Notes: generated from the sequence alone by a model not told the origin. Positions 44,756 to 53,709 are shown, counted from the stretch's first letter. The stretch: 64,000 nt of DNA from Streptomyces sp. NBC_01294 (GCF_035917235.1 NZ_CP108423.1:2545001-2609000); one strand, 5' to 3'. Program-made: numbers and translations.

Positions 44756-45531
44756 CCATGTCGTCCTTCCCCGCCGTCCTGCAGTCCGAGTGGACCAAGA
44801 TCCGCACGGTCGCCTCCACCAGCTGGACCCTCGCCCTCGTCTTCCTCGTCACCGTCGGGTTCGCCGCGCTGTTCAGCGCCACGTTCGACACGAACAGCCT
44901 GGACGCGGCCCAGCGGGCCACCTTCGACCCCACCGCCATGAGCCTCGGTTCGATGCAATTCGGACAGCTGGCGATGATCGTCTTCGGTGTGATGGTCGTG
45001 AGCACCGAGTACAGCACCGGCATGATCCGCACCTCGCTGGCCGCGGTACCGCGCCGCGGGCACTTCCTGCTCGGCAAGATGGCGGTGGCGACGGCGCTGG
45101 CCCTGGCCGTGGGGCTGCTGACCAGCTTCGTGTCGTTCTTCCTCACCCAGGCGCTCCTGGGTGACCTCGGCATCGGCATCGGCGAGGAGAACGTGCTGCG
45201 CGCCGTGGTCGGCGCCGGGCTGTACCTGGCGCTGCTCGCCCTGTTCTGCATGGGCGCCGCGGCCATGCTGCGCAGCTCGGTCGCCGCGATCAGCATCCTG
45301 ATCCCGTTCTTCCTGATCGTCTCGAACCTCCTCAACGGATTCGAGGCGACCCGTACGGTCGGCCAGTACCTGCCGAGCAACGCCGGGTCGAGGATCATGC
45401 AGGTCGTGCCCAACGCCTTCGGGGCCCCCGAGACCCCGTACGGCCCGTGGGGCGGCTTCGGGATCATGGCCCTGTGGACACTGGCCGCGGTACTCGGGGG
45501 CTACGTCGTCCTCCGCAAGAGGGACGCCTGA
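44752..45531 (+). CDS. ABC-2 type permease, first pair
   Basis: A 259-residue membrane subunit with about six hydrophobic segments, starting with SSFPAVLQSEWTKIRTVASTSWTLALVFLVTVGFAALF. The SEWTKIRTVAS entry motif is typical of ABC-2 permeases partnered with DrrA/CcmA-type ATPases. GTG 44752 overlaps the ATPase stop; ATG 44758 is possible. An extracytoplasmic loop includes TFDTNSLDAAQRATFDPTAMSLG. Confidence 0.9.
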   Translation: MTMSSFPAVLQSEWTKIRTVASTSWTLALVFLVTVGFAALFSATFDTNSLDAAQRATFDPTAMSLGSMQFGQLAMIVFGVMVVSTEYSTGMIRTSLAAVPRRGHFLLGKMAVATALALAVGLLTSFVSFFLTQALLGDLGIGIGEENVLRAVVGAGLYLALLALFCMGAAAMLRSSVAAISILIPFFLIVSNLLNGFEATRTVGQYLPSNAGSRIMQVVPNAFGAPETPYGPWGGFGIMALWTLAAVLGGYVVLRKRDA

Positions 45532-45677
45532 CCTCCCACCGGCGTACTACGGGGGATCCCCGGGTCGGACTCAGGGGCAGCTCAGGGATCCGGCCCGGGA
45601 CGGAACCGCAGGAACCTCGTTATCCTCTTAACCCTTACGCGGGCGAAAGTCGTCCCGGCCTGGTAAGGGGCAGCAAG

Positions 45678-46793
45678 ATGATCGAGGCAGTCGGCCTGAC
45701 CAAGCGCTACGGCGCCAAGACCGCCGTCGACCAGCTGTCCTTCCAGGTCAAGCCGGGTCACGTCACCGGATTCCTGGGGCCCAACGGCTCCGGGAAATCC
45801 ACCACCATGCGCATGATCCTGGGCCTCGACCGGCCCACGTCCGGTCATGTCACGATCAACGGCCTCCCCTTCCGCGAGCTGCCGAACGCCCAGCGGCACG
45901 TCGGGGCCCTGATCGACGCCAAGGCGGTGCACGGCGGCCGCCGGGCCCGGACCCACCTGCTGTCCATCGCGCAGCTCTCCGGGATCCCGGAGAAGCGCGT
46001 GGACGAGGTGCTGGCCGTCGTCGGCCTCCAGGACGCGGCCCGGCAGCGGACGAAGGGCTTCTCGCTCGGCATGGGCCAGCGGCTCGGCATCGCCACCGCC
46101 CTGCTCGGCGACCCGCAGGTGCTCCTGTTCGACGAGCCGGTCAACGGGCTCGACCCCGAGGGCATCCTCTGGGTCCGCAACCTGATGCGCCGGCTCGCCG
46201 CCGAGGGCCGCACCGTCTTCGTCTCCTCGCACCTGATGAGCGAGATGGCGCTGACCGCCGACCACCTGATCGTGATCGGCCGGGGGCGGCTGCTGGCCGA
46301 CATGGGAACCCAGGAGTTCATCGCGCACAACTCGGCCGGATTCGCTCGGGTACGCGCGGCCGACAATGATCCGGATGGCCGGGACACGCTGGGTACGGTT
46401 CTCACCGAGGCGGGCGCCCGCGTCCTCCAGGAGCCCGACGGCGCACTGCGCGTGACCGGCCTTGAGCTGCCCGCCATCTCGGATCTCGCGCACGGGGCCG
46501 GCGTACGGCTGTGGGAGCTGTCGCCCCACCGGGCCTCGCTGGAGGAGGCCTACATGCGGATGACCCAGTCCGCCGTCGAGTACACCTCCACCGACGACCC
46601 GCGTGCCGAGCTCTGGGAGCCCGAGCCGCTGGCCCTCCCGGCGTGGGAGGACGGACCGGCGACCCCGGAGGTCCCGCAGGCCGGGTTCTTCGCGCCGCCG
46701 CCGCCCGGAGCGGGCGGCCGGCCCTTCCTGATGCCCAGCAACCCCGGTGAGCTCGCCGGCGCAACCCAGAACGACCCCGAGGAAGCCAGATGA
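45678..46793 (+). CDS. ABC-2 type transporter ATPase, second pair
   Basis: A 371-residue paralogue of the ATPase at 43727. Walker A is GPNGSGKST (34-42), the signature SLGMGQ and Walker B VLLFDEPVNGLDPEG, with nearly identical flanks in GFSLGMGQRLGIA and VSSHLMSEMALTADHL. The C-terminal tail is longer and Pro/Glu-rich (EPEPLALPAWEDGPATPEVPQAGFFAPPPPGAGG). AAGGGG precedes ATG 45678. The ATGA junction couples it to its permease. The strong similarity indicates tandem duplication of the ATPase-permease unit. Confidence 0.92.
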   Translation: MIEAVGLTKRYGAKTAVDQLSFQVKPGHVTGFLGPNGSGKSTTMRMILGLDRPTSGHVTINGLPFRELPNAQRHVGALIDAKAVHGGRRARTHLLSIAQLSGIPEKRVDEVLAVVGLQDAARQRTKGFSLGMGQRLGIATALLGDPQVLLFDEPVNGLDPEGILWVRNLMRRLAAEGRTVFVSSHLMSEMALTADHLIVIGRGRLLADMGTQEFIAHNSAGFARVRAADNDPDGRDTLGTVLTEAGARVLQEPDGALRVTGLELPAISDLAHGAGVRLWELSPHRASLEEAYMRMTQSAVEYTSTDDPRAELWEPEPLALPAWEDGPATPEVPQAGFFAPPPPGAGGRPFLMPSNPGELAGATQNDPEEAR

Positions 46794-47623
46794 CCAGCCC
46801 CTCCGGCTCGCAGACCGCCGTGACGTACAGCTCGCCGCTGCCCACGCCGCGGCCGCACCTGGGGCACGCACTGGCCTCGGAGTGGACCAAGCTGGTCTCC
46901 ATCCGCTCCACCCTGTGGACGCTGGGCTCGCTCGTGCTCACCGTCGTCGGCGTCGGGCTGCTCTTCGTCTCGCAGACCTCGGACGAGGACTACGCGGGGA
47001 TCACCTTCACCACACCCGCCCTCTTCGGTCTGCTGGTGGGTGAGCTGGCGGTGATGGTCCTCGGCGTGCTGACCATCACCTCGGAGCACGGCACCGGGCT
47101 GGCGCGGACCACGTTCACCGCTGCCCCGGACCGGTACCGGGTGCTCACCGCGAAGTACCTCGTCTTCAGCCTCACGGCCTTCGTCACCACCGCGCTGTCC
47201 GTCTTCGTGGTCGGGATCGCCGCGGCGCTCGTCCACAACGACCCCGAGGCGGGTACGCACTCCGCCGTGGAGTGGCTCGGCGCGCTGCTCGGCTGTCTCT
47301 ACGTCACCCTGCTCGGCGTGCTCGCACTCGCGATCGGAGCGCTGGTACGGCACTCGGCCGGGGCGATCGCCGTCATGCTCGGCCTGGTCACGCTGCCGCC
47401 GGTGATAGGGGCCATGCTCATGAGCTGGGAGGCCGTCGCACCCGTCGGCCGCGCGATCCTCCAGCGCAACGTGCCGGTGGCGCTGAGCCAGCTGTTCGGC
47501 ATGCAGGAGGGCGGCGACCTGGGCGCGGCGCCCAGCAACCTCTCGCACCTGGTGCTCATCGTGCTGGTCACGGGCGCGGCGGTGACCGCCTCGTACCTGT
47601 CGGTCGGCCGCAGGGACGTCTAG
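46790..47623 (+). CDS. ABC-2 type permease, second pair
   Basis: A 277-residue membrane subunit with about six hydrophobic segments after a 30-residue Pro/Ser-rich cytoplasmic start. The entry motif HALASEWTKLVSIRSTLWTLGSLVLTVVGVGLLF parallels the first permease, but overall similarity is lower than between the ATPases. It overlaps the ATPase stop by four bases. A 14-bp tandem repeat follows directly after its stop. Confidence 0.9.
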   Translation: MTSPSGSQTAVTYSSPLPTPRPHLGHALASEWTKLVSIRSTLWTLGSLVLTVVGVGLLFVSQTSDEDYAGITFTTPALFGLLVGELAVMVLGVLTITSEHGTGLARTTFTAAPDRYRVLTAKYLVFSLTAFVTTALSVFVVGIAAALVHNDPEAGTHSAVEWLGALLGCLYVTLLGVLALAIGALVRHSAGAIAVMLGLVTLPPVIGAMLMSWEAVAPVGRAILQRNVPVALSQLFGMQEGGDLGAAPSNLSHLVLIVLVTGAAVTASYLSVGRRDV

Positions 47624-47635
47624 GGCCTGTCGCTC

Positions 47636-47677
47636 GGGACGTGTCCTCCGGGACGTGTCCTCCGGGACGTGTCCTCC
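47636..47677. repeat. Three exact 14-bp tandem repeats
   Basis: Three identical copies of GGGACGTGTCCTCC stand between the convergent second permease and the small zinc-site gene. Each unit is itself nearly self-complementary (GGAC-GT-GTCC), so the array can form alternative short hairpins and might act as a terminator. Confidence 0.85.
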
Positions 47678-47694
47678 GGATCAGGCGCCGGGCC

Positions 47695-48021
47695 TCAGTA
47701 CCTGGGCGCGTTACGGGACCGCTGCACCTTCGTGGTGCGGCGGTCCTTCGCGTTCCAGCAGGCCTTGTGCCAGTGCCGCCGGTCGTCCACGCCGCCGTAC
47801 TCCGGCCAGGCCACCAGGTGCGGGGTGCCGGAGGGGATCTCCTGGTCGCAGCCGGGGCAGCGGTAGCGCTTGCCCGCCGCGCTCGCACCCGCCACGTGAC
47901 GGACCTTCCAGTCCTCGCCCTGGTACTCCTCCGTGCGCTCCAGCCCGTAGCGGTCGAGGCCGGTGCTGGGGCGTTCGTCCGGGGTCTCGCCGCCCCTGGG
48001 GCGGTTGTTGCGCGGTGACAC
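47695..48021 (-). CDS. Small protein with a Cys/His zinc-binding-like motif
   Basis: A 108-residue protein of unknown function. The region RYRCPGCDQEIPSGTPHLVAWPEYGGVDDRRHWHKACW has C-x2-C and H-x3-C elements arranged like an HNH or zinc-ribbon fold, with basic residues at both ends (KDRRTTKVQRSRNAPRY). I start at GTG 48021, which has GAGG five bases upstream. Homologues are often labelled ATP/GTP-binding, but I see no P-loop. Nucleic acid binding is a reasonable guess only. Confidence 0.75.
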   Translation of the reverse strand: MSPRNNRPRGGETPDERPSTGLDRYGLERTEEYQGEDWKVRHVAGASAAGKRYRCPGCDQEIPSGTPHLVAWPEYGGVDDRRHWHKACWNAKDRRTTKVQRSRNAPRY

Positions 48022-48150
48022 GTATACCTCACGGATGGGCGGACGGCAGTGACTTTCTCCCAGACTACGCGCCGCGAGGCCGGGTACCCGCAGGGTGGTT
48101 GAAGAAGACGGCAACACGAAAAGGAATGGCCCGACAATCCCAATAACTTT

Positions 48151-48181
48151 CGTGTCAGCCCGTGCCTTTGGCACGTGTCAG
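48151..48181. promoter_or_regulatory. Direct and inverted repeats upstream of the LLM oxidoreductase
   Basis: Two direct copies of CGTGTCAG (48151-48158 and 48174-48181) flank the small inverted repeat CGTGCC-TTT-GGCACG. The spacing of 23 bp is about two helical turns. It may be a regulatory site in the 228-bp divergent gap; no regulator is encoded beside it. Confidence 0.4.
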
Positions 48182-48249
48182 ACGTTGTTGCCATAGGAAG
48201 AACCGGTCCACCTGGGGAGGCCGCGTCAGCCGCGAGGAGGCTAAAGGCG

Positions 48250-49281
48250 ATGCGCGTAGGAGCATTTGTACTGGCTGCCCAGTTCCCGGGCCAGGGACAG
48301 GGCGAGGCACTGCACCGGGCGGTGCGGACCGCCGAGGTGGCCGAGGAGGCCGGGCTCGACTCGGTCTGGCTCGCCGAGCACCACTTCGTCCCGTACGGGG
48401 TCTGCCCCTCGGCGGTGACCCTGGCGGCGTTGCTGCTGGGCCGGACCCGGCGGCTGCGGGTGGGCACCGCGGTGAGCGTGCTGCCGAGCACGCATCCGGT
48501 GGCCCTCGGGGAGCAGGCGGCGCTGCTGCACGTCACCTCGGGCGGCCGGTTCATCCTCGGGGTGGGCCGCGGCGGGCCGTGGGTCGACCTGGAGGTGTTC
48601 GGGGGCGGCCTGGACAGCTACGAGAACGGCTTCCCGGAGGCTCTGGACCTGCTGCGGCGCTGGCTGACACAGGCCCGGGTGGGAGCCGCCGGCGAGCGGT
48701 ACGACTTCCGGGAGGTGGCCGTCGTACCGCGGCCGTCGGAGGCCCTGGAGGGGGACGGCTCGGGGCCCGAGGTCATCGTGGCGTGCACCTCGCCGGCGTC
48801 GGTACGGCTGGCCGCGCAGCGGGGGCTGCCGATGCTGCTCGGCATGCACTGCGGGGACGAGAACAAGGCGGAGATGGTCGCGCTGTGGCGCAGCACGGCG
48901 CTGGCGGCGGGCCACTCGCGGGAGCACGTGGCCGGCGCGGGGCACGTCTCCGCCGGGGTGTGCCAGATCGCGGACCGCACGGCGGACGCACGGGAGACCC
49001 TGCTGAAGGCGATGCCGGGCTGGCTCAAGCAGGGTCTGGACGCGCACGTGACGGTGGACGGACGCGTGCGCCCGATGCGGGATCCGGTCGCGTACACGGA
49101 GCTGCTGTGCGACCTGCACCCGGTGGGCACGCCGGAGACGGCGGCGGACCGGCTGGCGGCCACGTCGGAACGGACGGGCATCACGCGCTTCGCCCTCCTG
49201 ACGGAGGGCTCCGGCGATCTCGCCGCGACGGAGGAGAACCTACGACGACTGGGCGCCGAAGTCCTGCCCCGTCTCGGCTGA
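48250..49281 (+). CDS. LLM-class flavin-dependent oxidoreductase
   Basis: A 343-residue luciferase-like monooxygenase-fold protein. Typical features are VGAFVLAAQFPGQGQGEAL at the start, GLDSVWLAEHHF, TRRLRVGTAVSVLPSTHPVALGEQAALL, GGRFILGVGRGGP and the C-terminal VGTPETAADRLAATSERTGITRFAL. It should use FMN or F420; the cofactor cannot be settled here. ATG 48250 has GAGGAGG upstream, and the longer frame from 48175 is not needed. An inverted repeat flanked by direct repeats lies in the upstream region. Confidence 0.88.
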   Translation: MRVGAFVLAAQFPGQGQGEALHRAVRTAEVAEEAGLDSVWLAEHHFVPYGVCPSAVTLAALLLGRTRRLRVGTAVSVLPSTHPVALGEQAALLHVTSGGRFILGVGRGGPWVDLEVFGGGLDSYENGFPEALDLLRRWLTQARVGAAGERYDFREVAVVPRPSEALEGDGSGPEVIVACTSPASVRLAAQRGLPMLLGMHCGDENKAEMVALWRSTALAAGHSREHVAGAGHVSAGVCQIADRTADARETLLKAMPGWLKQGLDAHVTVDGRVRPMRDPVAYTELLCDLHPVGTPETAADRLAATSERTGITRFALLTEGSGDLAATEENLRRLGAEVLPRLG

Positions 49282-49297
49282 GACCTACCGGCCCCGC

Positions 49298-49690
49298 TCA
49301 GCAGTCCCGCAGCTCCGGCGACTGGTTGAGCAGCTGACCGCGGATCGAAGTGAACTTGGCCAACCGGTCGTCCACCGAGGGATCCAGCGGGAACACCGCC
49401 ACCCGGTGACAGTTCTGGAATGCCAGGCGCACTCCGAAGTGCCGCTGCAGCGCACCACGTATCGCGTCACTCGCGAGAGCGCGCAGCAGCTGCCCGCGCG
49501 CCTGCTCGTCGGGCGGCGGCGTCTGGTTGTCGGCGAACTGTCCGCCGTCCACCTTCAGCTGGGCCACCAGCGAGCTGATCATCTCCCATGCGTAGGGCAG
49601 GGAGGTCCGGACGCAGTCGACGAAAGCGGCTTCGTCGACCTCGCCTCGCTCGGCCTGTTCGAGTAGGGCCGGTGAGACGTCGAGCGACAT
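49298..49690 (-). CDS. SCO5389-family protein
   Basis: A 130-residue cytoplasmic protein of unknown function, recognised as the conserved Streptomyces SCO5389 family: MSLDVSPALLEQAERGEVDEAAFVDCVRTSLPYAWEMISSLVAQL. It is mostly helical with two cysteines in the second half. AGGAG precedes the ATG. It is divergent from nucS with 220 bp between, an association I believe is conserved in the genus. Confidence 0.85.
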   Translation of the reverse strand: MSLDVSPALLEQAERGEVDEAAFVDCVRTSLPYAWEMISSLVAQLKVDGGQFADNQTPPPDEQARGQLLRALASDAIRGALQRHFGVRLAFQNCHRVAVFPLDPSVDDRLAKFTSIRGQLLNQSPELRDC

Positions 49691-49910
49691 GGGTTCTCCT
49701 CTCGCGACCCCGGCTGATTGGGTTGCCGGAGCCTTACGGGCAGGGAAGGAGATCGCGACGCAGCGTGCACGCTCCGCAACCTCCCGCTCACCACGGTAGG
49801 CGCCCCATGGGTGGCGCACCAGGAGAATGCGCATACAACGCGCCATCGGCGAAGGGGGCTTTCAGGGGCGAATCGCGTGGAGGCCTTCTCGTCGAGTAGC
49901 GTTGCCGACC

Positions 49911-50582
49911 ATGCGTCTCGTCATTGCCCGCTGCTCCGTCGACTACGCGGGCCGGCTCACCGCCCATCTGCCCTCGGCACCCCGTCTGATCCTCGTGAAG
50001 GCCGACGGCAGTGTCTCGATCCACGCGGACGACCGGGCGTACAAACCGCTCAACTGGATGTCGCCGCCGTGCACCCTCAAAGAAGGGAGCGGTGACGACG
50101 CCGGTGTGTGGACGGTCGTCAACAAGGCGGGCGAGAAGCTCATCATCACCATGGAGGAAGTCCTGCACGACTCCTCCCACGAGCTCGGCACCGACCCGGG
50201 GCTCATCAAGGACGGCGTCGAGGCACACCTCCAGGAACTCCTGGCGGACCGCATCGAAACGCTCGGCGAGGGCTACACCCTGATCCGGCGCGAGTACATG
50301 ACGGCGATCGGCCCGGTGGACATCCTGTGCCGGGACGCCTCCGGCGCGACGGTGGCCGTGGAGATCAAGCGCCGCGGCGAGATCGACGGCGTCGAGCAGC
50401 TGACCCGCTATCTGGAACTCCTCAACCGCGACCCGCACCTGGCCCCGGTCCGCGGCGTCTTCGCGGCCCAGGAGATCAAGCCGCAGGCGAAGGTCCTGGC
50501 GACGGACCGCGGGATGGACTGCGTGGTCCTGGACTACAACGCCCTGCGCGGCATCGAGGACGACAAGCTCCGCCTGTTCTGA
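49911..50582 (+). CDS. nucS: Mismatch-specific endonuclease NucS/EndoMS
   Basis: NucS makes double-strand cuts at mismatches and replaces MutS/MutL repair in actinobacteria. The 223-residue protein has an N-terminal dimerisation/beta-sandwich domain ([38 protein letters not shown]). A C-terminal RecB-like nuclease domain has active-site residues D137 (GPVDILCRD), E151 and K153 ([10 protein letters not shown]). The family's C-terminal leucine-rich tail, DDKLRLF, resembles the sliding-clamp-binding peptide. I start at ATG 49911, the family-length start. A perfect 14-bp hairpin lies just after the stop. Confidence 0.96.
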   Translation: MRLVIARCSVDYAGRLTAHLPSAPRLILVKADGSVSIHADDRAYKPLNWMSPPCTLKEGSGDDAGVWTVVNKAGEKLIITMEEVLHDSSHELGTDPGLIKDGVEAHLQELLADRIETLGEGYTLIRREYMTAIGPVDILCRDASGATVAVEIKRRGEIDGVEQLTRYLELLNRDPHLAPVRGVFAAQEIKPQAKVLATDRGMDCVVLDYNALRGIEDDKLRLF

Positions 50583-50601
50583 TCCTGCGGTCCCCCTGTG
50601 G

Positions 50602-50633
50602 CAACGGCTCCGTCCGCGAGGACGGAGCCGTTG
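50602..50633. terminator. Bidirectional terminator between nucS and the membrane NTPase gene
   Basis: A perfect 14-bp stem, CAACGGCTCCGTCC with its complement around a GCGA loop, lies 20 bases after the nucS stop and 23 bases beyond the convergent gene's stop. Confidence 0.85.
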
Positions 50634-50655
50634 TCGTTCAGGGGGCCGTGGTCGT

Positions 50656-53193
50656 TCAGGGGGTCGTGACCGGGGACGTGGCGGTGGCCGTCACCGGAGT
50701 CGTGGTCGTCGGCGAGGGCGCGGCGGTCTCCGTCGGGGTCGGGGACGGCTCGTTACTGGGCGGCGGGGTCGAAACGGTGGACGACGGCGGGGTCTTCGGC
50801 GGCGTCGAGGACGGGCGGCGGGACGGGGTCCGGGCGGGCGTGCGGCCCGGAGACGGGGCGGCGCTCGCCCCCGGGGCCGTGGACTCGGTCGGCGCGGCCG
50901 ATTCGGGCTCCTCCGGTGCAGGATCGTTCCCGCTGGTTCCGGGCGCGGTCGTGGGAACCGACACCGTCGGGGTCGAGGACACCGCCGGCCCCTGCGCCGG
51001 CGGCGCTTCGTCCGACGAGTCCATCGCCAGGCTCACGACCGTGCCGAGCGCCACCACCGTCAGCGCTCCCGCGGCGGCCAGCAGCACCAGCCGGCGACGG
51101 CCGGGGGCCGGGGCCGGTGCGGCGGCGGGCTCCGGGGCGGCGGCCGGGGGCTGCTTCGGGGTCAGCGGGAAGGCGTCCTCGAACACCTCCGACAGCGTGG
51201 TGGGCGTCTCCGAGTGCTGCGTCACCGGCACCACCGGGGTCATCCGCGTGACCGCGTCGGAGGACACCGGAACCACCGGGGCCACACGGGCCACCGGGCC
51301 GACCCGGCCGGCCGCGGGGGACGCGGCCGGGAGGGCCGCGGCGGCAGCAGGGGTTGAGGCGGCAGCGGGGGTCGAGGGGATCGGGCGGGTCACGGCGGTC
51401 GAGGCGGCCGCGGGGGTCTTCTTCGCACCGGCCGCACCGGCCGCACCGGCCTGGGCGGCCGGGGTCACCGCCGTCACCGCCTCCGAGCCCGCCGCCAGGG
51501 CCGGCGCCTCCAGCCGCAGCGGCGGCGACGCCGCCACCCCTGCCGCCTCCTGGTCGACGACGAGCGCCAGCGCCCGCCGTCCCGCGACGGTGCCCCGCTT
51601 GTCCGCCAGCGCGCCCCGCAGTCCGATCGAGGTCTCCAGCTCGGCCCGGGCCCGGTCGAGGCGCCCCTCGCACAGGGCCAGCACACCCAGTTCGTGGTGG
51701 AAGTACGCCTGCTCGGCGACCTCACCGGCCTTGCGCGCGGCCTCCGCTCCCGAGCGCAGCACCCGCTCCCAGGCCTCCCAGTGCAGCGAGGCCGCGAACG
51801 CCGGAGCCGCCGTCCGCGCCAGCAGCACCGCCGCCACCACGTCCGCGCCGGCCAGCGCCGCGAGCACCGCGTCCGCCTCCGCCGCGACCCGCTCCGGGGT
51901 CACCGAGGCGTGCCCGGTCCACCAGGCGTAGTGCCGGGCGGCCGTACGGGCCTCCTCCGCCGCGGTGTCCCCGTACGCGGCCTCCTCCAGCTGGCGTGCG
52001 ACTCCCGCGGCCAGCCGGTAGCGCGTCCCGACGGGCGTCAGCAGCCCGCAGGCCAGCAGCTCCGCCACCGCCGTGTCGGCGTGGGTGTCCCCCACCAGGG
52101 CCGGCAGGTGCGCGTGGTGCGGCAGTTCCCCGCCCAGCGCGCAGGCGATCCGCAGGGCCGCGCGCGCCGATTCGCTGACCCGCGAGGCCAGCAGCTCCGC
52201 CGGGGCCGCGCCCTCGGCCAGGGTCGGCAGCGGTACGTGGGCGGCGTCGCGCGGGCGCTCCTCGAAGACGCCCGGCTCCTCCTCCTCGTCGTCCGCGTCG
52301 CTGTGGTTGAGCTCGTCGCGCTGCCGCAGCAGCGCCGCGGCCTGGACGAAGCGCAGCGGCAGCCCCTCGGAGGCGAACCGCAGGTCCCCCGCCCAGGCGG
52401 TCTCCTCGTCCGTCAGCGGCCGTCCGACGCCCGCCTCGAGCAGTTCCAGGCAGTCGGCCTTGCCCAGCCCGCCGAGGAAGACCTCCTCGATGTGCGAGTC
52501 GTCGGAGGGGGCGCGGGTGTCGGGGGTCGTGGCCAGCAGGTAGGCGCACTCGGGGGTGGCGCGCAGCAGCTCGTCGAGGGCGCTCCCGCCCATCTCCAGG
52601 TCGTCCAAGAGGACGACGGCGCCTATCTCCCGTACGCGGGCGAGGAGCTCGTCCCGCTCGGGCCGCTCCTGCGGAGCCTCGTACACGGTCGCGTAGAGCG
52701 CCTGGAGCAGTTCCGCGGGCTGCTGGTGCCCGTGGCCGGAGAGCCGTACGACGCCGTCGGGCGCGATGCCCACGCACTGGGCGGCGACCGCGTCGAGCAG
52801 CGCGCTGCGCCCGGATCCTGAGGGTCCGGTCAGTCGTACGGACCGCCCTCGGCCCAGCAGGCGCACGAGCCGCTCCTGCTCCTCCCCGCGCTCCAGCAGG
52901 GGCCGGGCGGGCAGGGCCGGGCCGGGGAGTGCGGGCGGCCGTGCGGCGGCGTCACGGGCCGCGCGGGCGGCCGCGTCGCGCTTGGCGGGGCGGCCCTGCT
53001 CCGTGCCGGGCCGCAGCGGCTCGATCTCGCTGCCGTCGACCGGGTTCACGGTGAGGGTGAAGCCGCCCGCGGTCAGCCTGACGACCCGTGCGGGCGCGAT
53101 GGGCGCCGCCTGCGCGGCCGGCAGGGGTGCGGGCGGCGTGGAGCCGCCCGCGGACTGCTCGTCCTGCTCGGTCCGCCCCTGTGTACGGTCCAT
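50656..53193 (-). CDS. Membrane-anchored STAND-like NTPase with Pro/Ser/Thr-rich tail
   Basis: An 845-residue protein of unknown function. The N-terminal ~95 residues are Ala/Pro-rich. A NTPase module (about 100-330) has a Walker A-like GPSGSGRS (123-130) in which arginine replaces the usual lysine, and a Walker B VVLLDDLEMGG. A winged-helix/TPR-like helical region (about 350-590) is followed by an Ala/Pro linker. A single membrane helix (about 702-724, LVLLAAAGALTVVALGTVVSLAM) leads to a 121-residue Pro/Ser/Thr tail outside. The layout suggests a signalling ATPase inside and a wall-spanning stalk outside. It lies 192 bp from a STAS gene on the same strand. Confidence 0.8.
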   Translation of the reverse strand: MDRTQGRTEQDEQSAGGSTPPAPLPAAQAAPIAPARVVRLTAGGFTLTVNPVDGSEIEPLRPGTEQGRPAKRDAAARAARDAAARPPALPGPALPARPLLERGEEQERLVRLLGRGRSVRLTGPSGSGRSALLDAVAAQCVGIAPDGVVRLSGHGHQQPAELLQALYATVYEAPQERPERDELLARVREIGAVVLLDDLEMGGSALDELLRATPECAYLLATTPDTRAPSDDSHIEEVFLGGLGKADCLELLEAGVGRPLTDEETAWAGDLRFASEGLPLRFVQAAALLRQRDELNHSDADDEEEEPGVFEERPRDAAHVPLPTLAEGAAPAELLASRVSESARAALRIACALGGELPHHAHLPALVGDTHADTAVAELLACGLLTPVGTRYRLAAGVARQLEEAAYGDTAAEEARTAARHYAWWTGHASVTPERVAAEADAVLAALAGADVVAAVLLARTAAPAFAASLHWEAWERVLRSGAEAARKAGEVAEQAYFHHELGVLALCEGRLDRARAELETSIGLRGALADKRGTVAGRRALALVVDQEAAGVAASPPLRLEAPALAAGSEAVTAVTPAAQAGAAGAAGAKKTPAAASTAVTRPIPSTPAAASTPAAAAALPAASPAAGRVGPVARVAPVVPVSSDAVTRMTPVVPVTQHSETPTTLSEVFEDAFPLTPKQPPAAAPEPAAAPAPAPGRRRLVLLAAAGALTVVALGTVVSLAMDSSDEAPPAQGPAVSSTPTVSVPTTAPGTSGNDPAPEEPESAAPTESTAPGASAAPSPGRTPARTPSRRPSSTPPKTPPSSTVSTPPPSNEPSPTPTETAAPSPTTTTPVTATATSPVTTP

Positions 53194-53385
53194 GACCCAG
53201 TCCCCCGATCGCGGGCCGCGCGCCTCGCCGTCGTACCGCCCGGCCTCGGCGCACCCGCTGTCGCTCCTGGTCCGGTTTCCGCCCGAACCCTAGACCGTGG
53301 CCGGTGGCGGGGGAAACCGCAGGGGGGCGATCACCACCGGACCGTTACGTTTCCGCAGGAAATGCAAAGGTCAGCGGCTTGCGGG

Positions 53386-53709
53386 TCAGACCCGGGGAAG
53401 GGAATCGGCTTCCAGGCCGCCCTCGATCGCGAGGATCCGGTGCAACCGGGTCGCCACGAGCAGGCGCTGCATCTGCGGCGGCACCCCGCGCAGGACGAGG
53501 CGGCGTCCGGTCCGCCCGGCCCTCCGGTGCGCACCCATGATCACGCCGAGGCCGGTCGCGTCCCAGGAGTCGAGCCCGGTGAGGTCGAGCACGAGGTCGC
53601 CGTGGCCGTCGTCGAGGGCGGAGTGGAGGGCCGTACGGGCGTCCGCCGCGCTGCGCACGTCGAGGCGGCCCCCGACAGCGAGTTCGGCGTGGTCGCCCCT
53701 GATGTGCAT
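53386..53709 (-). CDS. STAS-domain anti-sigma factor antagonist-like protein
   Basis: A 107-residue single STAS domain starting at ATG 53709 (GGGAG five bases upstream); a longer TTG start is not needed. The phosphorylation loop reads LDSWDATGLGVIMG. Compared with the DSSG motif of SpoIIAA, the phospho-acceptor position holds threonine. LVLRGVPPQMQRLLVATRLHRIL is the typical C-terminal helix. It should bind an anti-sigma kinase encoded elsewhere. Neither a cognate kinase nor a sigma factor gene is adjacent. Confidence 0.85.
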   Translation of the reverse strand: MHIRGDHAELAVGGRLDVRSAADARTALHSALDDGHGDLVLDLTGLDSWDATGLGVIMGAHRRAGRTGRRLVLRGVPPQMQRLLVATRLHRILAIEGGLEADSLPRV

